From contig JAYKKM010000029.1 in the NCBI GenBank assembly GCA_035772405.1, positions 1,340,001-1,404,000 on the forward strand: a stretch of DNA of 64,000 nt, in the 5' to 3' direction. The translations under genes and the position numbers were made by a program. Shown piece by piece: positions 1 to 10,404 of this stretch; position 1 is the first letter of the stretch, and every line of letters begins with the position of its first letter. The stretch comes from Chrysogorgia sp. JL179-B06. Its lineage: Eukaryota > Cnidaria > Anthozoa > Scleralcyonacea > Chrysogorgiidae. The notes beneath the pieces are model-generated. The model was not told where the DNA came from and did no database searches. It saw only the letters and a program-made list of their open reading frames with translations.

Positions 1-230
1 TTTTTCGCTGTAGCCACATGCATGCTTAGCATGCCTATTTTTTGTAATGTGTTTAAAAAAGTATCACTTTCGCGGCGCGTTCACACAAAAATGGACGAAA
101 ACAACGTCAATTGATGTGATCATGTAGAAAGCCAACACCGGTAAGACTCATCGTTGTTTTTATATTACCATTAAATACTTCACATCAGCGATTACCATAC
201 GCAGTAGATACATGTACGCCCAAGCGTACC
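1..230. other. unassigned flank
   Basis: I see no gene, splice-bounded exon or repeat family here. It is ordinary AT-rich sequence. Confidence 0.4.
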
Positions 231-334
231 TATTTTTGCATTGGCAATCATGTGACGGTTGCAATTTCAATATTAATTCAAATGCTGAGTATCAAGTTAC
301 CAGGACCACATTTTCCGATGTCGCGCGGACGCCG

Positions 335-338
<4 letters not shown>
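231..338 (+). repeat. dispersed repeat, copy 1 of 3
   Basis: The stretch from TTTTTGCATTGGCAATCATG to the block CCACATTTTCCGATGTCGCG recurs with small changes at 9211-9350 and, shortened, at 10164-10240. All three copies are followed by a run of TA dinucleotides. I recognise no coding capacity. Confidence 0.6.

Positions 339-388
<50 letters not shown>
339..388. repeat. (AT)n microsatellite
   Basis: About 25 uninterrupted AT dinucleotides immediately follow the dispersed repeat. Tyr-Ile reading frames across it are artefacts. Confidence 0.95.
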
Positions 389-394
<6 letters not shown>

Positions 395-437
395 CAAAGC
401 AAAAAGGTGGTGAACTGCCAGATTTTAGGAACGAAAT

Positions 438-467
438 ACTGACGTTTCGAGCGGAGCCCTTAATCAG
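438..467 (-). other. hammerhead-ribozyme-like motif, degenerate
   Basis: On the minus strand the block reads CTGATTA, a short GGGC/GCTC stem, CGAAAC, then GTCAGT. This has the order CUGANGA, stem II, GAAA, GUC of a hammerhead core as found in Penelope-like elements and retrozymes. The G12 position is replaced by T and an extra A precedes the stem, so this copy should not cleave. The neighbouring (AT)n would also fit a Penelope-like terminus. Chance resemblance remains possible. Confidence 0.3.
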
Positions 468-759
468 AGTAAGGCCCGGGTCAAACGACGTACTTCACAT
501 GAGACGAACTAAATTGAGCGAGTTAAGTTCATGACAAGATCGACGTTTGACTCAATTAAGTTCGACGGATTGTATTTGGATCGACGAAGACGTTCTATCC
601 GTCTGGTGCAGACGGGAAGAACGTCCAAAGATCGTCTCGGGGTCAAACGTCGATCTTTTCATGAGTCGAACTAAATGCATAATTATAATTTAGTATGTTA
701 ATGTGTGTTTCAGCCTGTTTTTGCAGGCGAGCTTGCGCAGTTATTGCTTGAAACTGATC

Positions 760-1046
760 ATGGCGGCTCTCAAGTCTCGTTTTTTTGTCGAAGAAAACTC
801 GTGTATGCGGTGTTTTGACAACACGAAATATTTGTGCCTCCGCTGCGGGCAGCCAATCTGCAACAAGTGTTCTATATTTGAACTGAACGAAGAAACGATT
901 GGATGGATTGCCGGCAAGAGCGTCGGGTACTGCAACGATTGCCACGAGTCTCAGCAAGGCGCGAAAGCAAAGGACAAGAAACAATCTTCAAATTATGATA
1001 CAGAAGACCTCGAAGCGGGACAAAACTCGCCTATAAACCCCGGAAG
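760..1046 (+). CDS. Harbinger accessory gene, exon 1 (Cys-rich zinc-finger-like)
   Basis: The exon starts at the ATG of MAALKSRFF and ends at a donor, AAG|GTATGT. It encodes about 95 residues. Four CxxC-type pairs lie in the first 65 residues: CMRC, CLRC, CNKC and a final CNDC followed by H. This suggests a small B-box-like zinc-binding fold. The tail is lysine- and acid-rich. The donor leaves two bases of a codon, which the acceptor at 1855 completes as Ser, in frame with exon 2. An upstream in-frame ATG at 703 exists but gives a hydrophobic leader unlike the rest. The splice join is inferred. Confidence 0.65.
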
Positions 1047-1390
1047 GTATGTTCATCATTAGTCTCATCACGTTCTTGATTATATTCATGGTCTATGATA
1101 AATATTAGATATTGGAGAGCGGAAACTGTTCGGAGTGTTTCAAATGGAGCTTTGTTTTGCAATCTGTTCCCTTCTGGATTATTTTTACTTCTTTTGAGGC
1201 GATGCACAGGAGAACTATTATAGTTGTAATACTCTTGGCACACTACAGTGTTAAAAATAAATTGAACAAGGATATTGTTCATAGCATTTTGTTTTGAGAT
1301 ATGAACTCGACAATATTTTTTATCAATATTTATATTAAAAGTAAATGGTTTGAACCTGGCCAGGAGTATCAGTTAATGTTTGTGAAGGTT

Positions 1391-1688
1391 GATGCCATTC
1401 ATATGTGCAGTGGTACCCACTGACAGAAGCACTATAAAATATTATTGTTTTATAATTATTATTATACCATAAATATTATTGTTTGTGAAGGTTCATCGTC
1501 CAGGTTAGTGAAGTCTTGAGAAAGACTGTTTATGGTAGTGACTAGTCACTACCATCACCAGTCACTGCCATCAACAGTCTTTCTCAAGACTTCACTAACC
1601 TGGACGATCAACCTTCACAAACAATAATATTTATGGTATTATACGAGTGCTTCTGTCAGTGGGTACCACTGCACATATGAATGCAATG
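1391..1688. repeat. foldback element in Harbinger intron
   Basis: The two halves are near-perfect inverted copies: ATATGTGCAGTGGTACCCAC on the left is mirrored on the right at about 1660-1680. The centre carries TAGTGACTAGTCACTA. It sits between the two exons of the accessory gene, so it would be removed by splicing. Confidence 0.85.
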
Positions 1689-1855
1689 GAATGTGGTGTT
1701 TGATTGCTTAGGTACTTAGGTAATAGAATTATGGTGGGGTAACTCATCGTTATCTTATAAATTATTTGTATTATATATTTATTTTTCTTGTATATTATAT
1801 ATTTTATAATATTTATAATAATATATAGTAATATTTATTTGGCTTGCTTCAATAG

Positions 1856-2885
1856 TAATGGGATAAAAGATGCAGATTATCATGAATCAGAGCCTGGAAC
1901 TGATGACGATGAATTAGTAGAGGAACAAAGGAAATCAGCAAGGAAGTCAAAAAAGAAGGTGGGAAGAAGATCCTCCTGGTCTGAGGCACATCTTGATGAT
2001 TTTGTCGACATTATTATCAGTAATGAATATTACAAAAAAAAGCTGATTTTTGAAAATACAAAAAAACAGAAAAATGGACAAATTTATGAAAGAATTCTAA
2101 AACAATTGCAAGAGAGATGCAAAGAAAGGGGTGAAGAAGTGCCATTTTCTGTTATACAGCTAAGATCGAAGTTCAAGAAGTGTGTCGGGGAGTGCAAGTG
2201 GGCACTTATGACGATCAAAACAGCGACAGGTGTCGACAATTTCCTCGCCAATAAAGGATATGGAGCTTGGTTTAACCAGCTTTATGGTGTTGTCAAGGCA
2301 AGAGACTCCTGCCAACCACAACAGGCAGTGGAACCCTCCGCTTTAACCCCTTGCACTGCTGGGCGAAGCCTCACTCCTGACCATGAAGATATACATGTAT
2401 CTGAATCACCTGCGAATGGAGGTACTAGCACTGAGGAGACAGTAACGAAGCAGTTTGTCCCAGTAAAAAACAAAAAACGGCGGAACAAGGAAGATCCTGT
2501 TTTAGAAGCTGTTAAGATGATGAAAGCCGTGGTTGAGAATGATCCTACAAAAGATCTAGTTAAGATGCTACAAGATGAAATGACAAAATCACGCCAACAT
2601 GAGATGAACATGATGACAATGATTCTTTCTGCTGGAAACCAGGGAAACCCACAGCCTTCCCCTATGCCAAATAACATGACCACCATGCAACCTGCCCACT
2701 ATCATCCACATAGTTACACACAAGATCTCGGCATGTTACAAGGACATCGTGATTGGGGGTATCAATTTCAGCCAATTTCTTCTCGGGCAGTCTGCAGACC
2801 ATCATCAGCCACTCATCCTTTACGGACTCAAGCTCCTCGTCTGAACAAGGTGAACATCCAATGTATCACACCATGTAAACAGTGA
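1856..2885 (+). CDS. Harbinger accessory gene, exon 2 (Myb/SANT-MADF-like)
   Basis: This long exon follows the acceptor TTGCTTCAATAG|T and encodes about 343 residues. After an acidic stretch and a basic KSKKKVGRR segment comes a trihelix/Myb-like DNA-binding domain: W at SSWSEAHLDDF, the QLRSKFKK helix, and W at YGAWFNQLYG. The Q/P/M-rich C-terminal half has few features. In Harbinger elements such a protein binds transposon DNA and helps import the transposase into the nucleus. Reading upstream of 1856 gives only Ile/Tyr-rich intron translation, so I place the exon start at the acceptor. Joined to exon 1 the product is about 438 residues. Confidence 0.75.
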
Positions 2886-3219
2886 CAGCAGGTTGAAATA
2901 TTAGATACCAAACTTTCTTCATAACAGCTTGAAACTGGAAGAGACTATCTTTCGGTACATTATTTTCATTAATTTGTTGTTTACCATTCATCACTCTTTC
3001 TCTTGAGTGTGGAGATTGTTGTAGTTTTGTCTATTTTACAAACTGTTGTTTAAACAAATTGTCAGGTTCAAAGAACAATGTGTTTTTCATACAGTTCGAT
3101 AAAATTGAAAGACAATGGATATTTTGAGGTTGTTATCATTCATACATGCAAAGTATGACCATGATAGGTAACAACAAAACTTTAATTTAAAATTATACAC
3201 CTATATTCCTAAACATTGT
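2886..3219. other. accessory-gene 3' untranslated/intergenic stretch
   Basis: AT-rich sequence between the accessory gene stop and the nested MITE. No ORF or repeat is recognised. Confidence 0.5.
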
Positions 3220-3223
3220 TTAA

Positions 3224-3422
3224 CTCTTTCAGCCCCAGAGATATATAAAATTCTAACTTCTTACAAATTCAGTACAAAAATTACTAGTTTGGTAATGAGA
3301 ATACAGAAATTGATCTGAAGCAGCAAATGTTTTTAGATTAATTGCTAAATTCTCCCAACTACTTTATAAGAAATGTATTATAAAAACTAGTAATACAATA
3401 TTTGTACTTGGGGCTGAAAGGG
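3224..3422. mobile_element. TTAA-flanked MITE nested in Harbinger
   Basis: Inverted ends CTCTTTCAGCCCC and GGGGCTGAAAGGG are flanked by TTAA (3220-3223) and TCAA (3423-3426, one change from TTAA). The TTAA target and the C(C/T)CTTT start are typical of piggyBac-type MITEs. It has no coding capacity. Confidence 0.6.
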
Positions 3423-3658
3423 TCAAAAAATTATTATCATTTACAGATAATCCATTATGGGTATCATTACCTATAGGTATCCAACAGCAGTTCAGGTTTC
3501 CAAGTTCATTGTTCAATATGCATGATTAAACTAATATTATACACAACTTTTACTTTTGCAACATGGTATGATTTCTTTGCAATAAAAGTGTTGGGGGTGC
3601 AGGGGTGGTGTCATAATTTTAAAAAAATCATTACAATGTATAGCCAAACTTTCAATGT
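3423..3658. other. space before transposase 3' end
   Basis: No recognisable feature; probably 3' untranslated sequence of the minus-strand transposase. Confidence 0.4.
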
Positions 3659-4744
3659 TCAAATGTTAAGGCCTTCTTTCTCCCTCCATAGTTCTTGGGT
3701 AAGCGCATCCCGAACCCTCGTTGCTTGGCGGGAGTTATCTGGTACCCTTTGACAATTCCGCATGTTGAGGATTTGGCGGATAACTTCCCTGTCCCTCCTT
3801 TTGTTTGTTCCCGGGTCAACTGATAAATCAAGCTGATTGCTGAGTGTATCTCCTCTCTCAATGCAAGTATTGTGCAGTACAATACATGCAAGTGTTACGG
3901 TGCGGACTTTCTCTGGGGGGCTTTCACATTTCCTAAGCAGCACTCTCCACCTGCCCTTCAACTGGCCATAAGCACCTTCAGTAACCATTCGGGCTCTGCT
4001 GAGCCTATAGTTGAAATTACTTTGTTGGGGACTTAGGACAGCATTGGTAAATGGCTTCATCAGCCACGTTTGAAAAGGGAAAGCCGAGTCTCCCAATATA
4101 AGTGGGGGCACTGTGACACCATGAAGGTCTTTGCCAATTGATGGAATTGTTTGCCTTTCAATTATGTCTGCTCATAGTTGTGTCGACTGAAATATGATGG
4201 AGTCATGGGAATTACCTGGGAAACCACAACTTCCCCAGATAAATCTGTATTTGGCATCAACCATGCCCATTAAAACAATTGAGTAAAAATTTTTAAAATT
4301 GTGATACTCTTTACAGGCTGCCAAGCCGCCATCCGGGCATTTTAGTGGTATATGGCAGCCATCTATGGCAGCCCAGCAGCATGGGAACTGCCATCGTTCC
4401 TCGATGTCTAACATTTTTTCTCTGAATTGCTGTTCGTTTCTCGGGAAATGCGCTGATACCTGCTCGTCCCACATGTTTTTGATGATTGCCTCCGTCACTT
4501 CGTCGACTATCGTACTTACTGTAGAACGACCCTTGTCAACCATCTCTGCAATGGTGTAGTAGTAGTCCCCTCTTGACAGTCGGTAGAGACAAAGCGCAAG
4601 ACGGAATGCCGGCGATATCGGGTCTTCGGTTACGGTCTGCCTCTGTAGATCGTGCTCTATTTTCCCAAGTATAAACAGGAATGTTCCTCTTGACAACTCG
4701 AAACGTTTTTTTGAACCGAACATCGGAGTATGTTTGCCATACAT
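3659..4744 (-). pseudogene. Harbinger DDE transposase (HARBI1-like), one in-frame stop
   Basis: A single reading frame of about 361 codons is broken only by TGA at 4172-4174. The first part carries a helix-turn-helix (YYYTIAEMVDKGRSTVS, residues 61-77) and the first catalytic Asp in AIDGCHIPLKCP (residue 128). The part after the stop carries the second Asp in LILGDSAFP and the Glu in VTEGAYGQLKGRW, completing a DDE_Tnp_4 triad. HARBI1-family proteins are about 350 residues, so little is missing. Where translation begins upstream of 4744 is unclear: conserved-looking basic residues continue in another frame to about 4979, so an exon join or a frameshift is likely there. It converges with the accessory gene, as expected for Harbinger. 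Confidence 0.88.
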
Positions 4745-4979
4745 AATGAAACCAGTTGATGTTTCTTCGCGGCAAACGACGGCAGGAGCGGGAGTGAATC
4801 ATAGTTGTGTTTTTGCGTGAAAAAACTAGCAGAGTTGTCAGAAAACAAAATTTTAACATAAACAATCGTCGGTTATGTAGAGACATGAGTAGTTTCTGCA
4901 TTACACAACGCCTTCTTCGCGAATTCTGAATCATTTTCATCAGTAAACATTGCTGTCGAACATTCATCCTTCGCGCCAT
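4745..4979 (-). pseudogene. possible transposase N-terminal segment
   Basis: A minus-strand frame starting MARRMNVRQQ, with clustered arginines (NSRRRRC, RRLPRRN), lies directly upstream of the transposase but one frame off. Harbinger transposases have arginine-rich N-termini, so this is plausibly the first part displaced by a frameshift or an unseen splice. Confidence 0.35.
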
Positions 4980-5152
4980 TTTTCGAATTTCCTCCGACCT
5001 CCCGCTGACCCCAAAAAATTATTCTTGTTCTGAATTCGGTTCGACGGGATTAAGTTCGACGTTTGACCCAACAGTCGAACTTAATTCATTTGGGTCGACC
5101 TAAATTGCGAGTTTAGTTCGTCTCATGTGAAGTACGTCGTTTGACCCGGGCC

Positions 5153-5370
5153 TAAGACGAGATGAAATAAAATAAATAGGGCTTATATATATATTTATAC
5201 AATAACCTGTTTACTATGCGCATTCTCATTGGTTGTTGCCCATGATCTATTAGAGGACAGATGCACGGATGACGTCAGCCGATTGCTTTTATCTTTTTTC
5301 ATATGCCCCAGAAATTGCCAAAGACCTAATAAGCCTTTTGAATGCTTTGTTTTCAATTTTTATTGTATAA
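5153..5370. other. flank continuing across the Harbinger insertion
   Basis: Starts with the TAA target duplication. An inverted CCAAT motif (ATTGG at 5228) is present. No gene is seen. Confidence 0.4.
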
Positions 5371-5558
5371 AACAAATAGATTCCATTTTGCCGTTGTCTG
5401 TTCAGTTATAGATGCACAGAGGACGTCAGAACGTGGTAAGAACATCAGTGACCCACTCGACTATCGTCTCGTGGGCCACTTTTTTGTTCTTACCACGTTC
5501 TGACGTCATCTGTGCATCTATAACTGAACAGACAACGGCAAAATGGAATCTATTTGTT
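5371..5558. repeat. foldback (hairpin) element
   Basis: Arms of about 75 bp, AAATAGATTCCATTTTGCCG and its mirror, surround a centre reading CACTCGACTATCGTCTCGTG. The same type of centre is seen in other hairpins of this window. Confidence 0.9.
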
Positions 5559-5606
5559 AAATATAAATAAACTCGATTCTTCTTTGCTCACCCTGCCAAG
5601 TCCCGC

Positions 5607-5686
5607 GATAAGGGACTAAACGCCGGTCGATATTAGCACCCTCGCCCTCAGGCCTTCGGCCGGCGCTTCGCGCCGGGCGAGGGGAT
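5607..5686 (+). repeat. GC-rich double-hairpin repeat, copy 1 of 3
   Basis: An 80-bp unit starting GATAAGGGACTAAACGCC ends in two adjacent hairpins, GGCCTTCGGCC and GGCGCTTCGCGCC, both closing on TTCG-type loops. It stands out by GC content from its AT-rich surroundings. Copies lie at 10285-10370 and 10405-10481. Confidence 0.85.
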
Positions 5687-5822
5687 TATCGTTTAAGATT
5701 TACTCAGTGTTAAAATTTCACGAAAACGTGGTATTTTTCTTTCTTTGAAATTGTAGCTGCTGAGCCAAGGCAACGGAATACAACATACTCCTCTTCTCCA
5801 AATACAAGGTATGTAATCTGAT

Positions 5823-5910
5823 GTGTTTTTCCATATTTCAATAACGATGCTTTGGACACGGGTGCCCTGTGATCGCCGTGTCCAAAGCATCTTTATTGAA
5901 ATATGGAAAA
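5823..5910. repeat. foldback element
   Basis: Arms of about 37 bp (TTTTTCCATATTTCAATAAC and its mirror) enclose a 13-base loop around TGCCCTGTGATCG. Confidence 0.85.
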
Positions 5911-6084
5911 AATGGCGGATTAGACAATTGTAAATATGGTATTTGAAAAATTGACGGCTTTTCTCCCTTCAATAAGTTCTTCCAAAGTATATTTAGATGT
6001 TGTATGATTTATTTAGAGTCGATCACGCAGGATAAGGTTACCCTATTTATCCGAGCCAGAGGCTCATGTTTTATGATAGGGATT

Positions 6085-6137
6085 CCGCGGGCCTATGATT
6101 TAAGGGTCGTTTTCGGAGAAGACCCTTAAATCATAGA
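6085..6137. repeat. short inverted repeat
   Basis: CTATGATTTAAGGGTC is mirrored by GACCCTTAAATCATAG around a 15-base loop. Confidence 0.7.
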
Positions 6138-6182
6138 AGTCTTACCATTTGTTGGTGTTCTTCGTAATTATTTAATAATTAT

Positions 6183-6640
6183 TTAATCAAATTTTTACCT
6201 ATCGATATTTTTACGTATTTATAAAGCAGAGCTGCTAAATATTACTCGATCGAAACCGTTTTGCGATTAGACGATGGCAAGTATTATTTTTCTGATTCCG
6301 AATCTGGAGTTGTTATGTCCGCCATTAATCGTTCATGTTCCTGACCAGCGTAACGAATTGACGTCAAATTCTCAACGCGAAGACTCCACATCGCTAATTC
6401 TTCAAGTAAATCAAAGTCGTTTATTCAAATTCTTCATCTGAAAGGCTGAAAATTTCATCTACTTCTCGAAGAAAACAAGTAACCTCGACTGAAATTCAGG
6501 CGTAGCATTGAGAATCTGACGTCATAAACAATATTACTTTTGAAATTGCGGGCTCACTTGGAACACGTTTTTAGTAATGGTGGCCTAAATAATAGTGATT
6601 AGAGCTCAAAATACTTACTTCAAAATACCATTTTGGAAGA
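6183..6640 (-). mobile_element. truncated copy of the 51084-51642 MITE
   Basis: This stretch aligns in reverse orientation to 51170-51635. Landmarks include CGATCGAAACCGTTTTGCG, GTCCGCCATTAATCGTTCAT and GAGAATCTGACGTCA. Both terminal AGTGG ends are missing here. I found no intact ORF. Confidence 0.8.
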
Positions 6641-7740
6641 AATTGCATCTCTATCATACAATGAGTGTCCTTTGAAAAAATCAAATTCGTTCAAATGTCT
6701 ACGGATGGCATGCATATAATCCAAATGTAGGGGTCCATTCAAATTAGATATACTAAGACGTATTAGGGATTCTACTCCAATTGTCGGTGTGGATAGATTA
6801 TATACAGTAAGTTGATAATTCTACCCACATTGGACCACTGTGATGTGGAGCTGGCAGGAATACATAATCAGAGATGCGTGTCAGGGAAACTGATCTTTCC
6901 TAAGTCGGGACTTGAAACTGATTGGTTAATAGAAATCCCAAGTTTTGTACCTCTTGTATTAGAAGCAAGTTACATTGTGTAATGCTAGTTAGGAAATTCC
7001 ATGGCATTTTAACATCATATCTACCAGTAAAGAGCTATTTTCCATGTTTCAATTAATCTGTTGATACATGTTATAGCACCATTATCTATTACCTTAATTG
7101 ACAATATGTGAAGGATATACAACTTTTGAGTTAAAATTAGTTTTTGTAACATTGTACTGTACATTTGTGAATATGTGTTGAAATTTGTAACAACTGTAAT
7201 TTGTTAGAAAACAAGACCCCCATATATTGATGCCAGTGTTAGCATTGAAGGGGCTATCCTGTATAAATATTATTGTATTATTATTATTATTAATACTAAT
7301 AATAATAATGCATTAACAATAATACTAATAATAATAATGCCTAATGCAGATTGAAGATACCATACTTGCCATGTAACAAAGCATATATATGGCATTGTGT
7401 ACTATAGTATCTAAATTATATCATCGTGCACATATATATTATAACCTATATTCAGAATGCCATGCCTAGTGTGCTTTTCGACAATGATCTAGCTAACACA
7501 CATAGTAGTGACAGTGTCAACATACCCAATGTGAACATAATAATAATAATAAGCTGTATTTTACATTGACAGAATAAGTTGTGACCCACTAGGCCAGCTA
7601 AGTATATTTGTATGTCTAACATGTTCCATAATGGATGGCGTACTGTAAACACAGATTATACATGGAATACATGCCAGTATACAAAACATGGACGTCAAGA
7701 ACACAATATTCCTGGTTGAAAAAATTATAACCTTCTTGTT
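6641..7740. other. non-coding AT-rich stretch
   Basis: No gene seen. Contains ATT/AAT trinucleotide runs at about 7262-7345. Confidence 0.5.
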
Positions 7741-7744
7741 GCCA

Positions 7745-7775
7745 GTGACGGCCTCTAACCATTGAGCCATCGAGA
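7745..7775 (-). repeat. truncated tRNA-derived repeat
   Basis: The 5' half of the tRNA-like unit seen at 52832-52903 is recognisable on the minus strand (ATGGCTCAATGGTTAGAGGC). The B-box half is gone. Confidence 0.5.
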
Positions 7776-7947
7776 TTCAGATGGAGAGAGGTTACAATGA
7801 TGCACTGGTTCTAATGATATATGTACTGCCTATGCACAGCAGTTACTATATATTTCAGTAATGACTAATGATTGGGTGTGTTAATATATGCACTGCTGTT
7901 ATATCAATAGAATCAGTACATCAATGTAACGTTCACTCACCATCTGA

Positions 7948-8010
7948 GTCTTGGTAGCTCAATGGTCAGAGTATCTCACTGGAAATCAGAAAGTTATCCC
8001 CGTCCGGGAC
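7948..8010 (+). repeat. tRNA-derived repeat, decayed
   Basis: It begins GTCTTGGTAGCTCAATGG, an A-box-like start, and ends CCGTCCGGGAC. The internal GGTTCGATTCC B-box has been deleted, so it cannot be a working tRNA gene. It forms a mirrored pair with the fragment at 7745-7775, as tRNA-like copies do elsewhere in the window. Confidence 0.6.
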
Positions 8011-8040
8011 ACAGAATAATTTTTCTGAGGATATGATATT

Positions 8041-8383
8041 GCTTGACAATCATCCACTGTGTATCGTCTGTTTACCCCCAAGCTCTCCCTTATTCACAAC
8101 AGCAGTCATGTATATATTAAGTATTAACACTGACAAGTATACATAGTAATGCTTGTTTATTGCTACAAAATTGTAGGCCAGGCCCAGGTCATATAAACAC
8201 AGTAATAGTATGTATGTTTTTTCACCCTAAACTACTGTATATATAGGCTAATTATCAAGCATATATAGTATTTATAGTTTTAATCAAATAATAAACATAC
8301 TGTACATGCAATTCCAACATTTGTACTAGCACTTACTATTCTGCAGTATTATAAAGAACAAATGGTACATATTTTAAACAGCC
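8041..8383. other. non-coding AT-rich stretch
   Basis: No gene, exon or repeat recognised. Confidence 0.45.
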
Positions 8384-8490
8384 TAGGACTGGCCATTGTG
8401 CCATCTTGTGCCAGAACAATGGCCAGCCATTGTGCTGCCACAAAGTGCCATTGTTCTAGCACAAGATGGCACAGACTGTGGCCAGTCCAA
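8384..8490. repeat. foldback element
   Basis: GGACTGGCCATTGTGCCATC and GATGGCACAGACTGTGGCCA form imperfect arms of about 40 bp, with internal repeats of CCATTGTGC. It may be a decayed MITE. Confidence 0.75.
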
Positions 8491-8814
8491 GCCTGATTTT
8501 ACACTGCATGGATTTAATTCCAACTGTCAAAATATTATACAGTATGTACTGTATATTGAAAATTCAAAACATTACACACCTTCAAATTTTCCCAAATCTC
8601 TCTGTTAAGTATTTCAAAATGTGCCTGTTAGATTTGGGAGCTTGGAGAAAATACACAATACAGTGTACAATTATTTAAATTACATTAAAATTAGCGAGTC
8701 AAGTAAAAAAAAGCACTGAACTGAACTGAACTGAACCGAAGGTAATGGCTATTCGTACGGTAGCCGTACGACGCTATAGTCTCTTAGAATTCAACGAAAT
8801 GCTGGTAAATATCA

Positions 8815-8880
8815 CCAAAATCCTAAAACCTAATCCTAATCCTAACCAAATTGCTAACCCTAACCAAAAAAAACTATGCA
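8815..8880. repeat. degenerate telomere-like tract
   Basis: Irregular CCTAAT and CTAACCC units resemble the metazoan telomere hexamer. Similar tracts occur at 17985-18085, 40262-40300 and 42826-42900. Confidence 0.5.
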
Positions 8881-9079
8881 GAAAAGGCAAATTAATTGCT
8901 CAACACAGACCGGTGAGTCGCCGTGACAATCACAATGTTAAATGTACATAATTATAATAGTCCTTTTACCTTTTACTTGTGTCTGTCTTTGATTATCTTG
9001 TCCTTCAACACTACAGTTTCGGCTTGAAATCAGCTGATAATGTCTAACATTACTAATCCGATGATTTTGTGAGGAAATG

Positions 9080-9360
9080 GCTGGTTTTTATGGCAATATA
9101 AATTTCGCCTTCGGCGAATGGCGACTTCTTCCGGAAAGCGGTTTGTCGCGCTGGCGTCAATTTAAATTTAAATTACGCCAAATTTAACGCACAGAAAACC
9201 CGTTTCAATACCGTTTCAATTTTTGCATTCGCAATCATGAGACGGTTGCAATTTAAATATTAATTTCAATGCAGAGGTCTACCAATCAGCTTCTGTCTAT
9301 ATCTAGTTACCAGGGCCACATTTTCCGATGCCGCGCATGAGGACGGTTTATCATATATAC
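9080..9360. repeat. dispersed repeat, copy 2 of 3
   Basis: 9211-9350 matches 231-338. The preceding 130 bp contain CGCCTTCGGCG and AATTTAAATTTAAATT palindromes. No coding capacity. Confidence 0.55.
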
Positions 9361-9403
9361 TAGAAATACGAATTCGCAATAATCCCCTCGCCCGCCTTTT
9401 CTA

Positions 9404-9430
9404 CCCCCCCCCCCCCCCCCCCCCCCCCCC
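9404..9430. repeat. poly(C) run
   Basis: 27 consecutive C. Length is likely unstable and assembly-sensitive. Confidence 0.95.
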
Positions 9431-9540
9431 TACGGAATTTCTCCATCCATGGTGCCCAGACCTCGCACGCCGTGGCCGTGTATTTCTGTTTTGCAAAAAT
9501 TCACAATTTTCCAAAAGCCCGTTTCGTCGAAGAAATGTTT

Positions 9541-10127
9541 GAACGTTATCTCGGCCAATATTTAACCGATTTAAACTCTGAAAACAGATTTGGAATTAGC
9601 GAGTCAACATAAATAACATTACGGCGTTTACTATATTACGAGAAACGTGAGTACCCTTCGTAAAAACGGTTTATGTACTTAGAAATTAGTCGATTATAAA
9701 CTGGTCACTTTATCGTATATTATTTTGAACGTTATCTCGATCAATATTTAACCGTTTTCAATTCTGAAAACAGATTTGGAATTAGCGAGTCAAAATACAT
9801 CACATATGTGTCTACTATATTACGAGAACGTGAATACCCTTCGTAAAAATGGTTTATGTACTTAGAAAGTTAGTCGGCTTTGTCGGCTATGATTATCTCG
9901 ATCAATATATAACCGTTTTCAATTCTGAAAACAGATTTGGAATTAGCGAGTCAAAATACATAACATATGTGTCTACTATATTACGAGAACGTGAATACCC
10001 TTCGTAAAAATGGTTTATGTACTTAGAAATTAGTCCGGGCTTGGTCGGCTATGATAATCTCGATCAATATATAACCGTTTTCAATTCTGAAAACAGATTT
10101 GGAATTAGCGAGTCAAAATACATACTC
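9541..10127 (+). repeat. tandem repeat, ~165-bp unit, 3.5 copies
   Basis: Each unit contains ATCTCGATCAATATATAACC, then GAAAACAGATTTGGAATTAG, then GAGAACGTGAATACCCTTCG. Units start near 9541, 9727, 9890 and 10058. One diverged unit is found at 52681-52760. Confidence 0.9.
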
Positions 10128-10163
10128 GGACTCGGATTTCTATTTCCTCAAAAAACTATGTCT

Positions 10164-10250
10164 CTTGTGACGGTTCAATTTAATCTGAGTATCTAGTTAC
10201 CAGTGCCACATTTTCCGATCCCGCGCATGAGGACGGTTGATCATATATAT
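10164..10250 (+). repeat. dispersed repeat, copy 3 of 3
   Basis: Shortened copy of 231-338, again ending in TA dinucleotides. Confidence 0.5.
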
Positions 10251-10284
10251 ATACCTATAAACAGATCATAGATCTAGGAACGGC

Positions 10285-10370
10285 ATAAGGGACTAAACGC
10301 CGGTCGATATTAGCACCCTCGCCCTCAGGCCTTCGGCCTTCGGCCGGCGCTTCGCGCCGGGCGAGGGGAT
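10285..10370 (+). repeat. GC-rich double-hairpin repeat, copy 2
   Basis: Same unit as 5607-5686 with a small duplication, GGCCTTCGGCCTTCGGCC, in the first hairpin. Confidence 0.9.
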
Positions 10371-10404
10371 AAACCTATAAACTCGAACCGCTTGTATCTC
10401 GCGT

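Larger units (their letters stand above)
473..5152. mobile_element. PIF/Harbinger transposon, near full length
   Basis: The element is 4,680 bp. Its terminal inverted repeats match exactly over 41 bp (473-513 and 5112-5152, beginning GGCCCGGGTCAAACGACG). The trinucleotide TAA flanks both ends (470-472, 5153-5155), the target duplication expected of PIF/Harbinger. It carries the usual convergent pair: a DNA-binding accessory gene on the plus strand (760-2885) and a DDE transposase on the minus strand (3659-4744). The transposase has one internal stop, so this copy is probably not autonomous now. Exact TIRs suggest recent insertion. A nested TTAA-flanked MITE and an intronic foldback lie inside it. 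Confidence 0.92.

Noticed and set aside
2282..2686. minus-strand 134-codon ORF opposite the Harbinger accessory gene
   Set aside because: Shadow of the plus-strand coding exon, which carries the recognisable domain.
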